DNA of 64,000 bases from Engelhardtia mirabilis (GTDB taxonomy: Bacteria > Planctomycetota > UBA1135 > GCA-002686595): assembly GCF_007748095.1 (NCBI RefSeq), contig NZ_CP036287.1, positions 1,612,001 to 1,676,000 of the forward strand, given 5' to 3'. Position 1 is the stretch's first letter. Each line of letters opens with the position of its first letter. The position numbers were made by a program, and so were the translations under genes. The notes under the pieces were generated by a model. It was given only the letters and a program-made list of their open reading frames with translations. It did no database searches and had not been told where the DNA came from. Shown in pieces: positions 18,574 to 27,528 of the stretch.

Positions 18574-20051
18574 GCTTCCACCTCGTCCTTCAGCACCCAG
18601 GTGTCCTTGGATCCGCCGCCCTGGCTGGAGTTGACCACGTAGGAACCCTCGGCCAGGGCGACCCGCGTCAGGCCGCCGGGCATGACCCAGGTGTGGTCGC
18701 CGGTCACGACGTAGGGGCGCAGATCGACCCGGCGCGCCGCAATCGAACGGCCGGCGTAGGAGGGGCAGGTGGACAGCTCGATCAACGGCTGCGCGACGAA
18801 GCCGCGGGGCTCGGCCTTGATGCGCTCGGCGTAGGCCTTGATCTCGCTGCGGGTCGCCGAGGGACCCATCAACATGCCGTAGCCCCCCGAGCCGTCGACC
18901 TCCTTGACCACCAGCTCGGAGAGGTGTTCGAGCACGTAGCGCAGGTCGTCCTCGCGGTGGCAGAGCCAGGTCGGCACCTGACCGAGGAGCGGTTCCTCGG
19001 AGAGGTAGAAGCGAATCATGTCCGGCACCAGCGCGTACATGGCCTTGTCGTCCGCGATGCCGTTGCCGAGGGCGTTGGCCAAGGTCACCCGGCCGGCCCG
19101 ATAGGCGTCGAAGAGGCCGGGGACGCCGACCAGGCTGTCCTTGCGGAAGGCGCGCGGGTCGAGGAAGTCGTCGTCGATCCGGCGGTAGATGACGTGGACC
19201 GGCTTGGCCCCGTGGGTGGTCTTGACGAAGACCTGGTCGTCGCGCACGAACAGATCGCCGCCCTCGACCAGGGAGCAACCCATGCGGCGGGCCAGGTAGC
19301 TGTGCTCGAAGTAGGCCGAGTTGAAGGGGCCCGGCGTCAGGACGACCAGGCGCGTCTCCTCCGCTGCGACCGGCGAGCAGGAGATCAGGGCCGAGCGCAG
19401 GCGGCCGGGGTAGTCGTCGACGCGCCGCACACGGGCCTCGCTGAAGACGCGCGGGAAGACGCGCTTGAGGACCGCGCGGTTCTCCAGGACGTAGGAGACG
19501 CCGGACGGCACGCGGGCGTTGTCCTCGAGGACCAGGAAGCTGCCATCGGCGGCCCGGATCAGGTCGATCCCCGCCACGTGGACATAGGTGCCGCCCGGGG
19601 GGCGCACGCCCTTGGCCTGGGGCAGCCAGCTCTGGGAGGTCTCGACCAGCTCTCGGGGCACGATGCCCTCGCGCAGGATCCGTTGGTCGCCGTAGACGTC
19701 CGCCAGGAAGGCGTTCAGCGCCGCGACCCGCTGGATCAGGCCACGCTCGATCCCGGCCCACTCGGAGGCGGGCAGGACCCGCGGAATGGTGTCGAAGGGG
19801 AAGGTCTTCTCGACCCCGCGTTGGTCGGAGTAGACCGAGAAGGTGATCCCTCCTCGCCGGAAGGCCTCGTCGGCCAGGCGCTGGCGGCGTCGGAACTCGT
19901 TCAGACCCAGGGTCTCGAACAGGTCGATCACCCTCCGGACGTCCGCTCGGGGGTCGCCCTCGGGCGCGAAGAGCTCGTCACGGGTGCCGGGCGGCGGGCA
20001 GTAGCCGTCGAAGAGTGCGCCGCGGAGGGAGGATTGGCTGCGTTCGCTCAT
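18570..20051 (-). CDS. Circularly permuted type 2 ATP-grasp protein
   Basis: 493 residues, the usual family length. Recognised by the N-terminal DGYCPPPGTRDEL, the FPFDTIPRVLP segment, RIAADGSFLVLEDNARVPSG-like core (present here as IRAADGSFLVLEDNARVPSG), and later KEVDGSGGYGML, which supplies nucleotide-binding loops of the ATP-grasp fold. Such enzymes are predicted to form carboxylate-amine (peptide-like) bonds using ATP. First gene of the operon with alpha-E and the amidotransferase-transglutaminase fusion. It faces a divergent K+ channel gene across 192 bases, which should hold both promoters. The real substrate is unknown; the family association comes from comparative genomics of amidoligases. 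Confidence 0.9.
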   Translation of the reverse strand: MSERSQSSLRGALFDGYCPPPGTRDELFAPEGDPRADVRRVIDLFETLGLNEFRRRQRLADEAFRRGGITFSVYSDQRGVEKTFPFDTIPRVLPASEWAGIERGLIQRVAALNAFLADVYGDQRILREGIVPRELVETSQSWLPQAKGVRPPGGTYVHVAGIDLIRAADGSFLVLEDNARVPSGVSYVLENRAVLKRVFPRVFSEARVRRVDDYPGRLRSALISCSPVAAEETRLVVLTPGPFNSAYFEHSYLARRMGCSLVEGGDLFVRDDQVFVKTTHGAKPVHVIYRRIDDDFLDPRAFRKDSLVGVPGLFDAYRAGRVTLANALGNGIADDKAMYALVPDMIRFYLSEEPLLGQVPTWLCHREDDLRYVLEHLSELVVKEVDGSGGYGMLMGPSATRSEIKAYAERIKAEPRGFVAQPLIELSTCPSYAGRSIAARRVDLRPYVVTGDHTWVMPGGLTRVALAEGSYVVNSSQGGGSKDTWVLKDEVEA

Positions 20052-20243
20052 GGGGTAGATGCGGGGGCGAGTATAGAGTCTGGCCCTGATCCGACGGCCA
20101 AGTTCGCGGCGCGAGGCGTCGGCCCGCTCCGGTGGTCCCCACCTCGGCGCAACCGGCGCAATCGCATCGATCGACCTGCTTGGCCGCCAGTCGAAAGCGC
20201 CGGCGTGGATCGCTGCGGTCGGTCCGGGCTAGGCTGCTGCGAC

Positions 20244-21788
20244 GTGTCCCGAGCCTTCCTGCAGCTCCAGTCCGCCTTTCACGACCCTCGGGCTCGCTCG
20301 AACCGCATCGTCGAGGCGACGATCTGGTCCCTGATCCTGGCGTCCATCGCCCTGATCGTGGCCGACGCGAGCCTGGCGCCGGGGAGCCCGGCGCGGCCGC
20401 TCCTGGGGCTCGTGGACCGTGCGCTCCTGGGGCTGTTCGCGCTCGAGTACGTGCTACGGGTCGCCACCTACCAGCCCCCCGATCTACTCGTCTTCCGCCG
20501 ACCGCGCGCCGCGCGTCTGCGGGTCCACGTCACCGCGCGGGTGCGTTTCGCCCTGCGTCCGATGATGCTGGTGGACTTGATCACGATCGCGGCCCTGGTG
20601 CCGCAGTTGCGTGGACTGCGCGCCCTGCGACTGCTGCGCCTGCTGAGGACGGTCAAGGTCTTCCGCTATGGCAACCCATTCAGCGGCCTGCTCCACGCCT
20701 TCGAGCGCGACCGCTTCCTGTTCGCCCTGGCCCTGTCCTTCCTGGCCCTCCAAGTCCTGTTCGGCGGCGGCAGCCTGTTCCTGATCGAACGTGACCTCAA
20801 CCCCGCGATCGACACCTTCGGCGAGGGCTGCTGGTTCGCCATCGTCACGATCACGACCGTCGGATTCGGCGACCTGACGCCCCTCTCGACCCTGGGCCGG
20901 GTCGTGACCAGCGTCCTGATGGTCGGCGGCATGTTCACGCTCGCGCTCTTCGCGGGCATCGTCGGTCACAGCCTGCTCAACGCTGTTCTCAGCGTGCGCG
21001 AGGAGCAATTCCGCATGGGAAGCTATTACAACCACGTCGTCGTCTGTGGCTACGAAGAGGGGATGCACCTCTTGATCGACACCCTCGTCGCCGAGTACGA
21101 CCCGGACGAGACCAAGATCGTGCTGATCGCCGATCTGGAGCGACCGGCGGAGATTCCGGCAGAGCTCTATTGGGTGCGCGGGGATCCGACCAAGGAGAGC
21201 GAGCTGGACAAGGTCCGCATCGATCGCGCCGCCGCCGTAGTGGTTGCCGGGGCGCGCCGCAGCAGCCCCCAGCAGGCCGATGCGGTGACACTCTTGACCG
21301 TCTTCACGATCCGCTCCTACCTGGCCAAGCGCGCGTCCGACGCACCGCGCCAGAACGAACTCTACCTGGTGGCCGAGATCCTGGATTCGGAGAACGTCGA
21401 GCACGCGCGCGCGGCGGGGGCGGACGAGGTAATCGAGACCAGGCGCCTGGGCTTCTCGCTCTTGGCCCATGCCATCGAGCACCACGGAACGGCTGACACC
21501 CTGAGCCAAGTCGTCTTGCGCGGCGAGTCGTCGCTCTTCGCGGGCGCGCTGCCGGAGGGGCTGGACAGTGCAACCTACGGCGAGATGACCGCGGCGCTCG
21601 GCCTGCGCGCCAAGGGCGGGTTGGTGATCGGCGTAGCCCACACCGAGACGGGCGACGAGCGGGTCAATCCCCCCGAGGAGCTGCGCCTCGAGCCGGGGAT
21701 GCACGTGCTCTACCTGGCATCGGAGCGGCTGCTCGAGCCGCCGAAGGCTCTCAGGCGGACCCGCCCCCGGCGGGGCGAGTCGGCCTGA
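20244..21788 (+). CDS. Voltage-gated-type K+ channel with RCK/TrkA-N domain
   Basis: 514 residues. The N-terminal part has six predicted membrane helices, including an arginine-rich S4-like segment (LRGLRALRLLRLLRTVKVFR), a pore loop with the K+ selectivity filter TTVGFGD (about residues 204-210) and an S6 helix. From about residue 262 a Rossmann-type RCK domain begins (HVVVCGYEEGMHLL), followed by a TrkA-C-like region with the acidic EELRLEPGMHVLYLA. It should pass K+ across the inner membrane, gated by voltage or by ligands bound to RCK. The GTG start is chosen because it lies directly before the amphipathic N-terminus and first helix; the open frame runs much further upstream but is antisense to the ATP-grasp gene. 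Confidence 0.9.
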   Translation: MSRAFLQLQSAFHDPRARSNRIVEATIWSLILASIALIVADASLAPGSPARPLLGLVDRALLGLFALEYVLRVATYQPPDLLVFRRPRAARLRVHVTARVRFALRPMMLVDLITIAALVPQLRGLRALRLLRLLRTVKVFRYGNPFSGLLHAFERDRFLFALALSFLALQVLFGGGSLFLIERDLNPAIDTFGEGCWFAIVTITTVGFGDLTPLSTLGRVVTSVLMVGGMFTLALFAGIVGHSLLNAVLSVREEQFRMGSYYNHVVVCGYEEGMHLLIDTLVAEYDPDETKIVLIADLERPAEIPAELYWVRGDPTKESELDKVRIDRAAAVVVAGARRSSPQQADAVTLLTVFTIRSYLAKRASDAPRQNELYLVAEILDSENVEHARAAGADEVIETRRLGFSLLAHAIEHHGTADTLSQVVLRGESSLFAGALPEGLDSATYGEMTAALGLRAKGGLVIGVAHTETGDERVNPPEELRLEPGMHVLYLASERLLEPPKALRRTRPRRGESA

Positions 21789-21836
21789 AGCGCGGACCGC
21801 AGGGCGCCGCTCTCCACGCCGCGACGGACCCGACGA

Positions 21837-22304
21837 TCAAGTCAAGTCGAGTCCCATGAAGGCGCTCGTCGGGCTCTCGACGTAGTCACCGAATGGGCCG
21901 CAGGTCTCGAAGCCGAGCTTGGAATAGAGGGCCCGCGCGGGGGCGAAGGCGTCCATCGCCCCGGTCTCGAGCAGCAGCTGGCGATAGCCGCGATGGCGAG
22001 CCTCGCGGATCAGATGGCGGGCCATGGCCTCGCCGATTCCCTGGCCTCGCTCGCTGGCCAGGGTGTGCATCGATTTGAGTTCCCCACGGTCCTCGCCCAA
22101 CTCGCGCAGCGCCCCGATCGCCACCAGACGCTCCCCGCGCCGCCCGCCGAAGAGGGCTACGGAGCAATGGTCCAGACCGGCTCCGTCCAGGGCGTGGACG
22201 CCCTCGGGCGGAGTTGTTGCCCGGGCAAAGCCGAGGTGGACCTCGACCAGGGCACGCACGTCGTCGGCCTGCGGGCTTACGGTCGCGATCTCGAGGTTGT
22301 CCAT
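21837..22304 (-). CDS. GNAT-family N-acetyltransferase
   Basis: 155 residues. Acetyl-CoA binding motif A is visible as ERGQGIGEAMARHLIREARHRG, matching the GNAT pattern R/Q-x-x-G-x-G/A, and motif B as ALYSKLGFETCG near the C-terminus. Preceding KSMHTLASE is the usual beta-4 strand. The start MDNLEIATV is preferred over an ATG 30 codons upstream because it matches the family N-terminus. Such proteins of this length acetylate small amines or peptides in the cytoplasm; the substrate cannot be told. It converges with the K+ channel gene. Confidence 0.85.
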   Translation of the reverse strand: MDNLEIATVSPQADDVRALVEVHLGFARATTPPEGVHALDGAGLDHCSVALFGGRRGERLVAIGALRELGEDRGELKSMHTLASERGQGIGEAMARHLIREARHRGYRQLLLETGAMDAFAPARALYSKLGFETCGPFGDYVESPTSAFMGLDLT

Positions 22305-22651
22305 GGAGCGGTGGGGGGGAGCCTGGGGTCCAAGTGCAGCGTCGGCGTGGGGGCGCCCTGCTGGGGCGACGCCGGGGCAGCTTACACGTCCCAAATCGAG
22401 GGCGGGAAGGCTCTGGCTCAGCTACCGGGTGTGCGTCGACGGGGTCGAGTCGAACCTGGACAAGCCAATGCCGGACCGAGTTCGGGACTAGCTCGAGACC
22501 TGATCCGGGAATGGCCCAGGGGCGATAGCTGACTTCACGTTCGCTATCGCTTAGCGGATAAGACATCCTTTTTGCCCGGGTCGGCCACTGTGTCGATTCG
22601 CTCTCCCCTACATCTAGAGTCCCCCTCTCTCATTCTCTCCACGGAATCAAC
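22305..22651. other. Divergent intergenic region, 347 bases
   Basis: Lies between the divergent acetyltransferase and histone-H1-like genes, so it should hold both promoters. It contains an 8-bp inverted repeat, GCGATAGC (22522-22529) and GCTATCGC (22543-22550), separated by 13 bases, with an AT-richer stretch and a T5 run (about 22569-22573) downstream. The repeat could be an operator or an attenuator for the basic protein gene. No RNA gene was recognised. Confidence 0.4.
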
Positions 22652-23137
22652 ATGCCCCAACGTGATATCAAGTCCGAGATCTCCGACCGTTTGAACGCCG
22701 TCATCGACGAGCTCTATGACCTGATCGCCGCCGCTGCCTCCGACGCCGTTCAGGAAGTTCTGGGGACGGCAGGTAGCTCTTCGAGCAGCCGCGGCACCGT
22801 CAAGCGCTCGACGAAGAAGCGCTCCGCCAAGAAGGGCGCGAGCAAGAAGCGTTCGACCAAGAAGCGCTCCGCGAAGAAGAGCGCGAGCAAGAAGCGCGGA
22901 ACGAAGAAGTCCGGGCGCCGAGTGCGTCGCTCGACCGCCGACGTAGAAGCCGTTTCCAGCGCCATCGCAGCGCAACTGCGCCAGACGCCCGGCGTCAGCG
23001 TCAGTGAACTCGCCGCTTCGATGGGCGCCGACTCGGTCGACCTCAAGCGCCCGATCGCGCTGATGCTCGATGCCGGCAAGATCCGTAAGACCGGCGCCAA
23101 GCGCGGCACGAAGTACTTCGCCAAGGGCCGTAAGTAG
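22652..23137 (+). CDS. Histone-H1-like basic protein with C-terminal winged helix
   Basis: 161 residues in three parts: an acidic helical N-terminus (1-38), a Lys/Ser/Arg repeat tail (51-87) built from a 15-residue period with motifs KRSTKKRSAKK, and a compact winged-helix-like domain (about 98-158: SAIAAQLRQTPGVSVSELAA ... GAKRGTKYFAK). The SxKK-type repeats resemble eukaryotic H1 tails and bacterial H1-like proteins (for example Hc1), which bind DNA without sequence specificity and compact the nucleoid. The added winged helix may give specific or structured DNA binding. The repeat is also visible at DNA level as a 45-base period, so copy number may vary between strains. Nucleoid role is inference. 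Confidence 0.75.
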   Translation: MPQRDIKSEISDRLNAVIDELYDLIAAAASDAVQEVLGTAGSSSSSRGTVKRSTKKRSAKKGASKKRSTKKRSAKKSASKKRGTKKSGRRVRRSTADVEAVSSAIAAQLRQTPGVSVSELAASMGADSVDLKRPIALMLDAGKIRKTGAKRGTKYFAKGRK

Positions 23138-23341
23138 GCCCGACCGGCGCTCGCCGGAATGATCGAGTTCCGTACATCGGAAGGCTCGATCCCCTCGAGT
23201 CCCAACCTGAGGAAGCTCGGAACGCAGCGCGCCGGATCAGCCGGGGCTGCGCCGGGCTTCCTGGCGTTCGGGGGCACGCTGGGACGAAGGGCGTGACGCC
23301 GGTCGAGCGAGCAGCGAGCGAGGGATCGCAGGGGAACCGAG

Positions 23342-23375
23342 GGAGCCCGGACGTCGCCACCGACGCCCGGGCTCC
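23342..23375. terminator. Hairpin between convergent genes
   Basis: GGAGCCCGG (23342-23350) pairs with CCCGGGCTCC (23366-23375), with inner ACGTC/GACG partly extending the stem. It lies between the stop of the H1-like gene and the stop of the convergent secreted-protein gene. No U-tract is present. Confidence 0.5.
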
Positions 23376-23404
23376 ATTCACGGCCCTGCGGGATCGGACC
23401 CGCG

Positions 23405-24052
23405 TCAGTTGATGCTGAAGCTGTTGACCGTCACCGGAGCGAAGCCGCCCTGGATCGTCGAGATGCCGAACCCCTGCTCGATCGGGCCGAGCGGGATGGT
23501 GATATCGGGCAGGTCCACCTGGAGCGCCGCGCAGAAGCCCAGCTCGACCCCGGCGGCGAAGCTGAGGTCCCCGAAGTTGAACCGGAAGCCATCGAGCAGG
23601 GCGATCGTGCTGCCATTCGGCAGCTTGACTCCGACGGTCAGGCCGGCGATCCACTCATTGCCAGGATTGACCGGGATGGTCTCGGTCCAGTAGGCGTTCA
23701 GGTAGATCGAGTCGCCGCCCGAGTAGGCGCCGGGCGCGGTGGGGCAGGGCTTGGGGTTGAAGGCACAGCAGGCGCCGACCTCGACGAGCGAGTTCTCACC
23801 GCTCGGGTTGCTCGGGCCAGCTCCGATGCCGAGGGCGACCGTCTCCGCCGACGCCGGAGCGATCGGGAAGACCCGCGTCTTCAGCAGGCCCACGCCGAGG
23901 CCGGGGATCTCGACTAGCGTGCCTGCGTCGGCGTCAACCAAACTCACCACGGGCCGTGCGGCGCGGTCGGTCGGCGCCGGCTGTTCGGCTGCGACAAGGG
24001 CGGCGGCGAACAGCAACGATCCGGCGGCGAGGGCGAGGGATGCAAGTCTCAT
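23405..24052 (-). CDS. Secreted protein of unknown function
   Basis: 215 residues with a clear signal peptide (MRLASLALAAGSLLFAAALV, cleavage likely near ALVAAEQ). The mature part is beta-rich with a small cysteine cluster (ACCAFNPKPC) and phrases such as VALGIGAGP and FSIN that recall the beta-sandwich modules of the other secreted proteins in this window. It looks like a cell-surface or periplasmic protein. No enzymatic motif was seen and no family was recognised. Convergent with the H1-like gene, divergent from the M29-like gene. Confidence 0.7.
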   Translation of the reverse strand: MRLASLALAAGSLLFAAALVAAEQPAPTDRAARPVVSLVDADAGTLVEIPGLGVGLLKTRVFPIAPASAETVALGIGAGPSNPSGENSLVEVGACCAFNPKPCPTAPGAYSGGDSIYLNAYWTETIPVNPGNEWIAGLTVGVKLPNGSTIALLDGFRFNFGDLSFAAGVELGFCAALQVDLPDITIPLGPIEQGFGISTIQGGFAPVTVNSFSIN

Positions 24053-24166
24053 GGGGTTCTCTGCTTTGGAGTGATGCGAGTAGAGAGGAACGCGGGATCA
24101 GACTAGCGGCCCGCCGCATTCTGGGGCGTGCTAGATTGCCCACCTCAGAACTCCCCCGCCGGCCGA

Positions 24167-25198
24167 ATGCTCCACGAAACCGCCCTTGAAGTGGCCGCAG
24201 CGAACCTGCGCCAAGTGCTCGACCACGCCATCGAGCACCGGCCCGAGTCTGGCGCTCTGGTGGTCTGGGACGGCGAGTCGGAGCTTTCCAACCTGCTGGC
24301 CGAGGCCTACCGACGCTGCCTGCCCCAGGCGCAGTTCGTGCGCTTCGACGGCGCCGATCCGCAGGCCGTGCGCGAGCTCTTCGAGGGGCTCGGCGCCGGT
24401 GACCTGGCCGTGCTGATCCAGTCGACCAGCTTCCGCCTCGACGCCTTCCGCATCCGCATCGAGCTGTTCAAGCGCGGACTGAAGGTGATCGAGCATCCGC
24501 ATCTCGCGCGCATGACCGGCCCGCAGGCGCGGATCTACGTGGACGCCCTCGCCTACGACCGCGACTACTACCGCGGTGTCGGCCACGCCTTGCGCGAACG
24601 CATCGATCGGGCCACCCGTTGCGTCGTGGACAGTGGAGCTGCGGATGGTCCCCACGACCATTTGATCTTCCCCGTCGGCTTCGAGCCGGCGAAGGTCAAC
24701 ATCGGCGACTACACGGACATGGCCAACGTGGGCGGGCAGTATCCGATCGGCGAGGTCTTCACCGAGTCCGCCGACCTGGAGGCGGTCCACGGCCGCGCCC
24801 GCATCGCCTTCTTCGGTGACACGGCCTTCACGGTCAATCGACCCGAGCGACCGATCACGCTGGTCGTCGAGCGGGGGCGGGTGGTCGGCGCCGAGGGGGC
24901 CACGCCCGAGTTCGAGCGAGTCCTGGACCAGATCCGCGTGGACGACGGCGACGTGCGGGTGCGCGAGCTGGGCTTCGGCATGAATCGTGCGTTGACCAGC
25001 GAGCGCACGGTGAGCGACATCGGCACCTTCGAGCGCATGTGCGGCGTGCACCTCTCGCTGGGGGCCAAGCACGCCACCTACAACAAGGCCGACATCCGCA
25101 AGAAGTCCGCTCGGCACCACGTGGACGTCTTCGTGATCACCGAGTCGGTGCAACTCGACGGCGAGGTCGTGTACCGGGATGGAGCGTGGACCGTCTGA
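24167..25198 (+). CDS. M29 aminopeptidase / NicX-like metalloenzyme
   Basis: 343 residues from the ATG at MLHETALEVA; an ATG 13 codons upstream is possible but precedes atypical sequence. The C-terminal half has the layout of the aminopeptidase T/AmpS and 2,5-dihydroxypyridine dioxygenase (NicX) superfamily: ELGFGMNR, then FERMCGVHLSLGAKHATYNK, then HHVDVFV, whose His-x-Asp pair and upstream His and Glu would bind metal. The segment GFEPAKVNIGDYTDMANVGG is also typical of the N-terminal-to-core transition. It is probably a soluble cytoplasmic enzyme acting on a peptide or a ring compound. Which of the two activities it has cannot be decided by eye. Confidence 0.65.
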   Translation: MLHETALEVAAANLRQVLDHAIEHRPESGALVVWDGESELSNLLAEAYRRCLPQAQFVRFDGADPQAVRELFEGLGAGDLAVLIQSTSFRLDAFRIRIELFKRGLKVIEHPHLARMTGPQARIYVDALAYDRDYYRGVGHALRERIDRATRCVVDSGAADGPHDHLIFPVGFEPAKVNIGDYTDMANVGGQYPIGEVFTESADLEAVHGRARIAFFGDTAFTVNRPERPITLVVERGRVVGAEGATPEFERVLDQIRVDDGDVRVRELGFGMNRALTSERTVSDIGTFERMCGVHLSLGAKHATYNKADIRKKSARHHVDVFVITESVQLDGEVVYRDGAWTV

Positions 25199-25250
25199 GC
25201 CGCCAGTCCGCGCGCCGCCGAGAGAAACCCGGCGACGCGCGGTGGAGAAC

Positions 25251-26507
25251 TCAGGGCGTGTTGGCGTAGATCAAGTGACGCGAGGGTAGGGCGCTGCCCG
25301 TGAACGGCGGCGCGATCGCGGCCGGCAGCGCGACCGAGAAGTTGCTCGCGGTGTCGATCAGATTCTGGGAGAGCAGCGAGGTCACCGCCCAGCCAGCGGC
25401 TGTCGAGCCTCCGTAGTGGAACTCGAGGAAGTTGCCGGTCGACGTACCCGTGACGGCGCAGCTGTCGTGGTAGCCGAAGACCCCTTCCTCGACGAAGGCG
25501 CGCTCGGGGCCGGGGTAGGAAGCCGTTCCGGTCCAACTGCCGATGCTGGTGGTCAGCATGTGGATCCAGGGATAGCCCAGGACTGCCGTGTCGAGCGAGT
25601 CGAAGCGACTCGGCAGGCCGTCGGTCCCGAGGCAGCTACCGATGCCCGTGTAGAGGCTGATGGTGTTGCGAAGGCTCCCGAAGGCGAGGGGGCAGGTGCA
25701 GACCGCGATCAGGGGGGTCAAGCCGCCACTCGTCAGCCGCTCCTCCGAGACGCAGGTCGGGCTGCCCTGGGCCGCCACGCGAACGGCCTCCGAGAACAGC
25801 GGGCCCCCCGGGCGCGGCGAGGCCGAGGGCACGAAGGGGTTGGTGGTCGAGACGGGCCCGACGATCGAGTAGGTCGTGGTGGGGTGGAAGACGCCCGGCT
25901 TGTCCGAGTGGAGCGGGTCGTGGATGTACCGATCGCAGCTGTGGTGCAGCACGATCGACGACTCGAAGGTGTTCGTGTCGCAGTTGAGGGCGTAGTCCAC
26001 GTAGCCGTAGTAGAACGCCGTCGGATAGGGGCCGAGGCAGGGGGCCGCCAGGCAGGTGGGCGGGGCGCCGGCCACCGAGGAGACGTCGACCTTGGCAGCG
26101 AAACGCCAGACCTGGTAGTTGCTCCCGGAGGTCGACGTCTCGTTCCAGGTGCGCGTGTAGTCCAGGCGGATCGGGAAGCCCGAAAGCAGCGGGTTGTCGA
26201 GGCAGTCGAGGACCGAGAACTGCGCGAAGAACTCGCCGCAGCCCGCCAACTCGGGCGGCGACAGGATGATGCGGATGCACTCGGAGCTGACCACGTCGCA
26301 GCTGTCGGTGCAGAAGCCACTGCCCTGGAAGTCGATCGGCGGGAGCAGCGGCAGGTTGGCGCTCACGTCGCTCCAGCAGGTGGAGCTCGATAGCCCGTCC
26401 GGGCCGAAGCACTGCGCCTGGGCCGGTGCGGCCCAGGTGAGCTGGGCCGCGAGGGCGACCGAGAGGGCGAGCGGGCGTGCGAGCGGAGGGAGGGGCTGGT
26501 AGGTCAT
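25251..26507 (-). CDS. Secreted cysteine-rich protein of unknown function
   Basis: 418 residues from the ATG reading MTYQPLPPLARPLALSVALA, a signal peptide ending near APAQAQ. The mature protein has more than a dozen cysteines, several in pairs (CFGPD..STCW, FCTDSCDVVSSEC, CTC), and otherwise Gly/Ser/Thr-rich beta sequence, which fits an extracytoplasmic disulphide-stabilised protein. It follows the next upstream secreted gene by 37 bases on the same strand, so the two may form an operon. An extra 18 codons upstream are open but basic and proline-rich and were not used. No known domain was recognised. Confidence 0.7.
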   Translation of the reverse strand: MTYQPLPPLARPLALSVALAAQLTWAAPAQAQCFGPDGLSSSTCWSDVSANLPLLPPIDFQGSGFCTDSCDVVSSECIRIILSPPELAGCGEFFAQFSVLDCLDNPLLSGFPIRLDYTRTWNETSTSGSNYQVWRFAAKVDVSSVAGAPPTCLAAPCLGPYPTAFYYGYVDYALNCDTNTFESSIVLHHSCDRYIHDPLHSDKPGVFHPTTTYSIVGPVSTTNPFVPSASPRPGGPLFSEAVRVAAQGSPTCVSEERLTSGGLTPLIAVCTCPLAFGSLRNTISLYTGIGSCLGTDGLPSRFDSLDTAVLGYPWIHMLTTSIGSWTGTASYPGPERAFVEEGVFGYHDSCAVTGTSTGNFLEFHYGGSTAAGWAVTSLLSQNLIDTASNFSVALPAAIAPPFTGSALPSRHLIYANTP

Positions 26508-26544
26508 GGTTCTCTCGGGAGTCGGGGGGCGGACGATCGGTCGT

Positions 26545-27528
26545 TCAGATCTGCACGTCACCGATCGTGATCGAGATCCCGTTGGTGGTCACGAACTGGG
26601 GCGGCAGCAGCACGGCCTGGGCGTAGATGGTGACGCCGATCAGCACGGGGTCGTTCGGAATGGGGATGTTGTGCGTCTGCTGGAAGTTCGGGATCTGACC
26701 GAAGAGCACACTGAGGGCCGGGGTGAAGCCCAGCAACAGAGAGCAACCGGCCAGCGGAATCGAGCCCGGAGCGATGTCGATCCCCAGCGCGTAGCTGGCG
26801 TTGAAGGTCGGCGACACGATCTGGTAGCCGAAGGCCCAATTGCCGATCTGGGGCAGGTTGCTGCGCAGGGCCACCCAGGGCGGACCACCGGGGCCGCCGT
26901 TGGAACCGTAGGGCGTCAGCGTCGCGGAGCCGGACGGACCGGCGCAGGCGGCACCGTAGGCGCTGGAGGAGATCGGCGAGGGCGCGCCCGAGACGCGCTT
27001 GGCAGAGGTGGGTGTCCAGAAGGCCGAGCCACCCAGGTCCTTCAGCGTCACGTCGGTGCGAGTCTTCGCGATCAGGTCCCCGACCTGGGCGTGCAGGTCC
27101 AGGTGGAAGTCGCTGGTGGGGAAGGGCACCCCGAACTGGATCGGCGCGATCAGGGCCGCGGTCACGAAGGTCTCGCCCGGCAGCAGCTGCGCCAGCAGCA
27201 GCGGGTCCGCGTCGCCCGCGGCCTCGCCCGGCTGGAGGGTCAGCCCGGCTCCGAAGGGATCGAGTAGCTCGAAGAAGAAGCTGCCGAGAAGCTGGGACGA
27301 CTCCCCGTACCAGAGCCCGCCCTCCCAATCGTCGGTCAGCGAGAGGGGCTCGGTCCCGGTGTTGACCACGATGCCCCAGCGGGTCGACGTCTGGAGTGCG
27401 AAGTTCGGGTCGAGGTCGATCCGGTCGAACGTGATGTAGTCGAAGGACTTCTGCAGCGCCGAGGCGGCCGGCGCGGAGATCGACAGGGTCAGGGCGATCA
27501 GGAGCGTGGACGTGGTCGCGGAACGCAT
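26545..27528 (-). CDS. Secreted protein with planctomycete-type C-terminal module
   Basis: 327 residues with a signal peptide (MRSATTSTLLIALTLSISAP). Residues 30-190 are a beta-rich domain without recognised motif. From about residue 193 (YGAACAGPSGSATLTPYG) a C-terminal module of about 130 residues begins. It contains a GxxCxG start, a middle ALGIDIAP strand, and an ending YAQAVLL ... TTNGISITIG. The same order (GCAG start, xQA strand, SN/TN strand at the end) occurs in other secreted proteins of this window, so it may be an Ig-like attachment or sorting module. Probable operon with the downstream cysteine-rich secreted gene. Confidence 0.7.
   Translation of the reverse strand: MRSATTSTLLIALTLSISAPAASALQKSFDYITFDRIDLDPNFALQTSTRWGIVVNTGTEPLSLTDDWEGGLWYGESSQLLGSFFFELLDPFGAGLTLQPGEAAGDADPLLLAQLLPGETFVTAALIAPIQFGVPFPTSDFHLDLHAQVGDLIAKTRTDVTLKDLGGSAFWTPTSAKRVSGAPSPISSSAYGAACAGPSGSATLTPYGSNGGPGGPPWVALRSNLPQIGNWAFGYQIVSPTFNASYALGIDIAPGSIPLAGCSLLLGFTPALSVLFGQIPNFQQTHNIPIPNDPVLIGVTIYAQAVLLPPQFVTTNGISITIGDVQI

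Noticed and set aside
22544..22975. Minus-strand frame with LARALLRGALL repeats opposite the H1-like gene
   Set aside because: The repeats are the antisense of the Lys/Ser codon repeat of the real gene.
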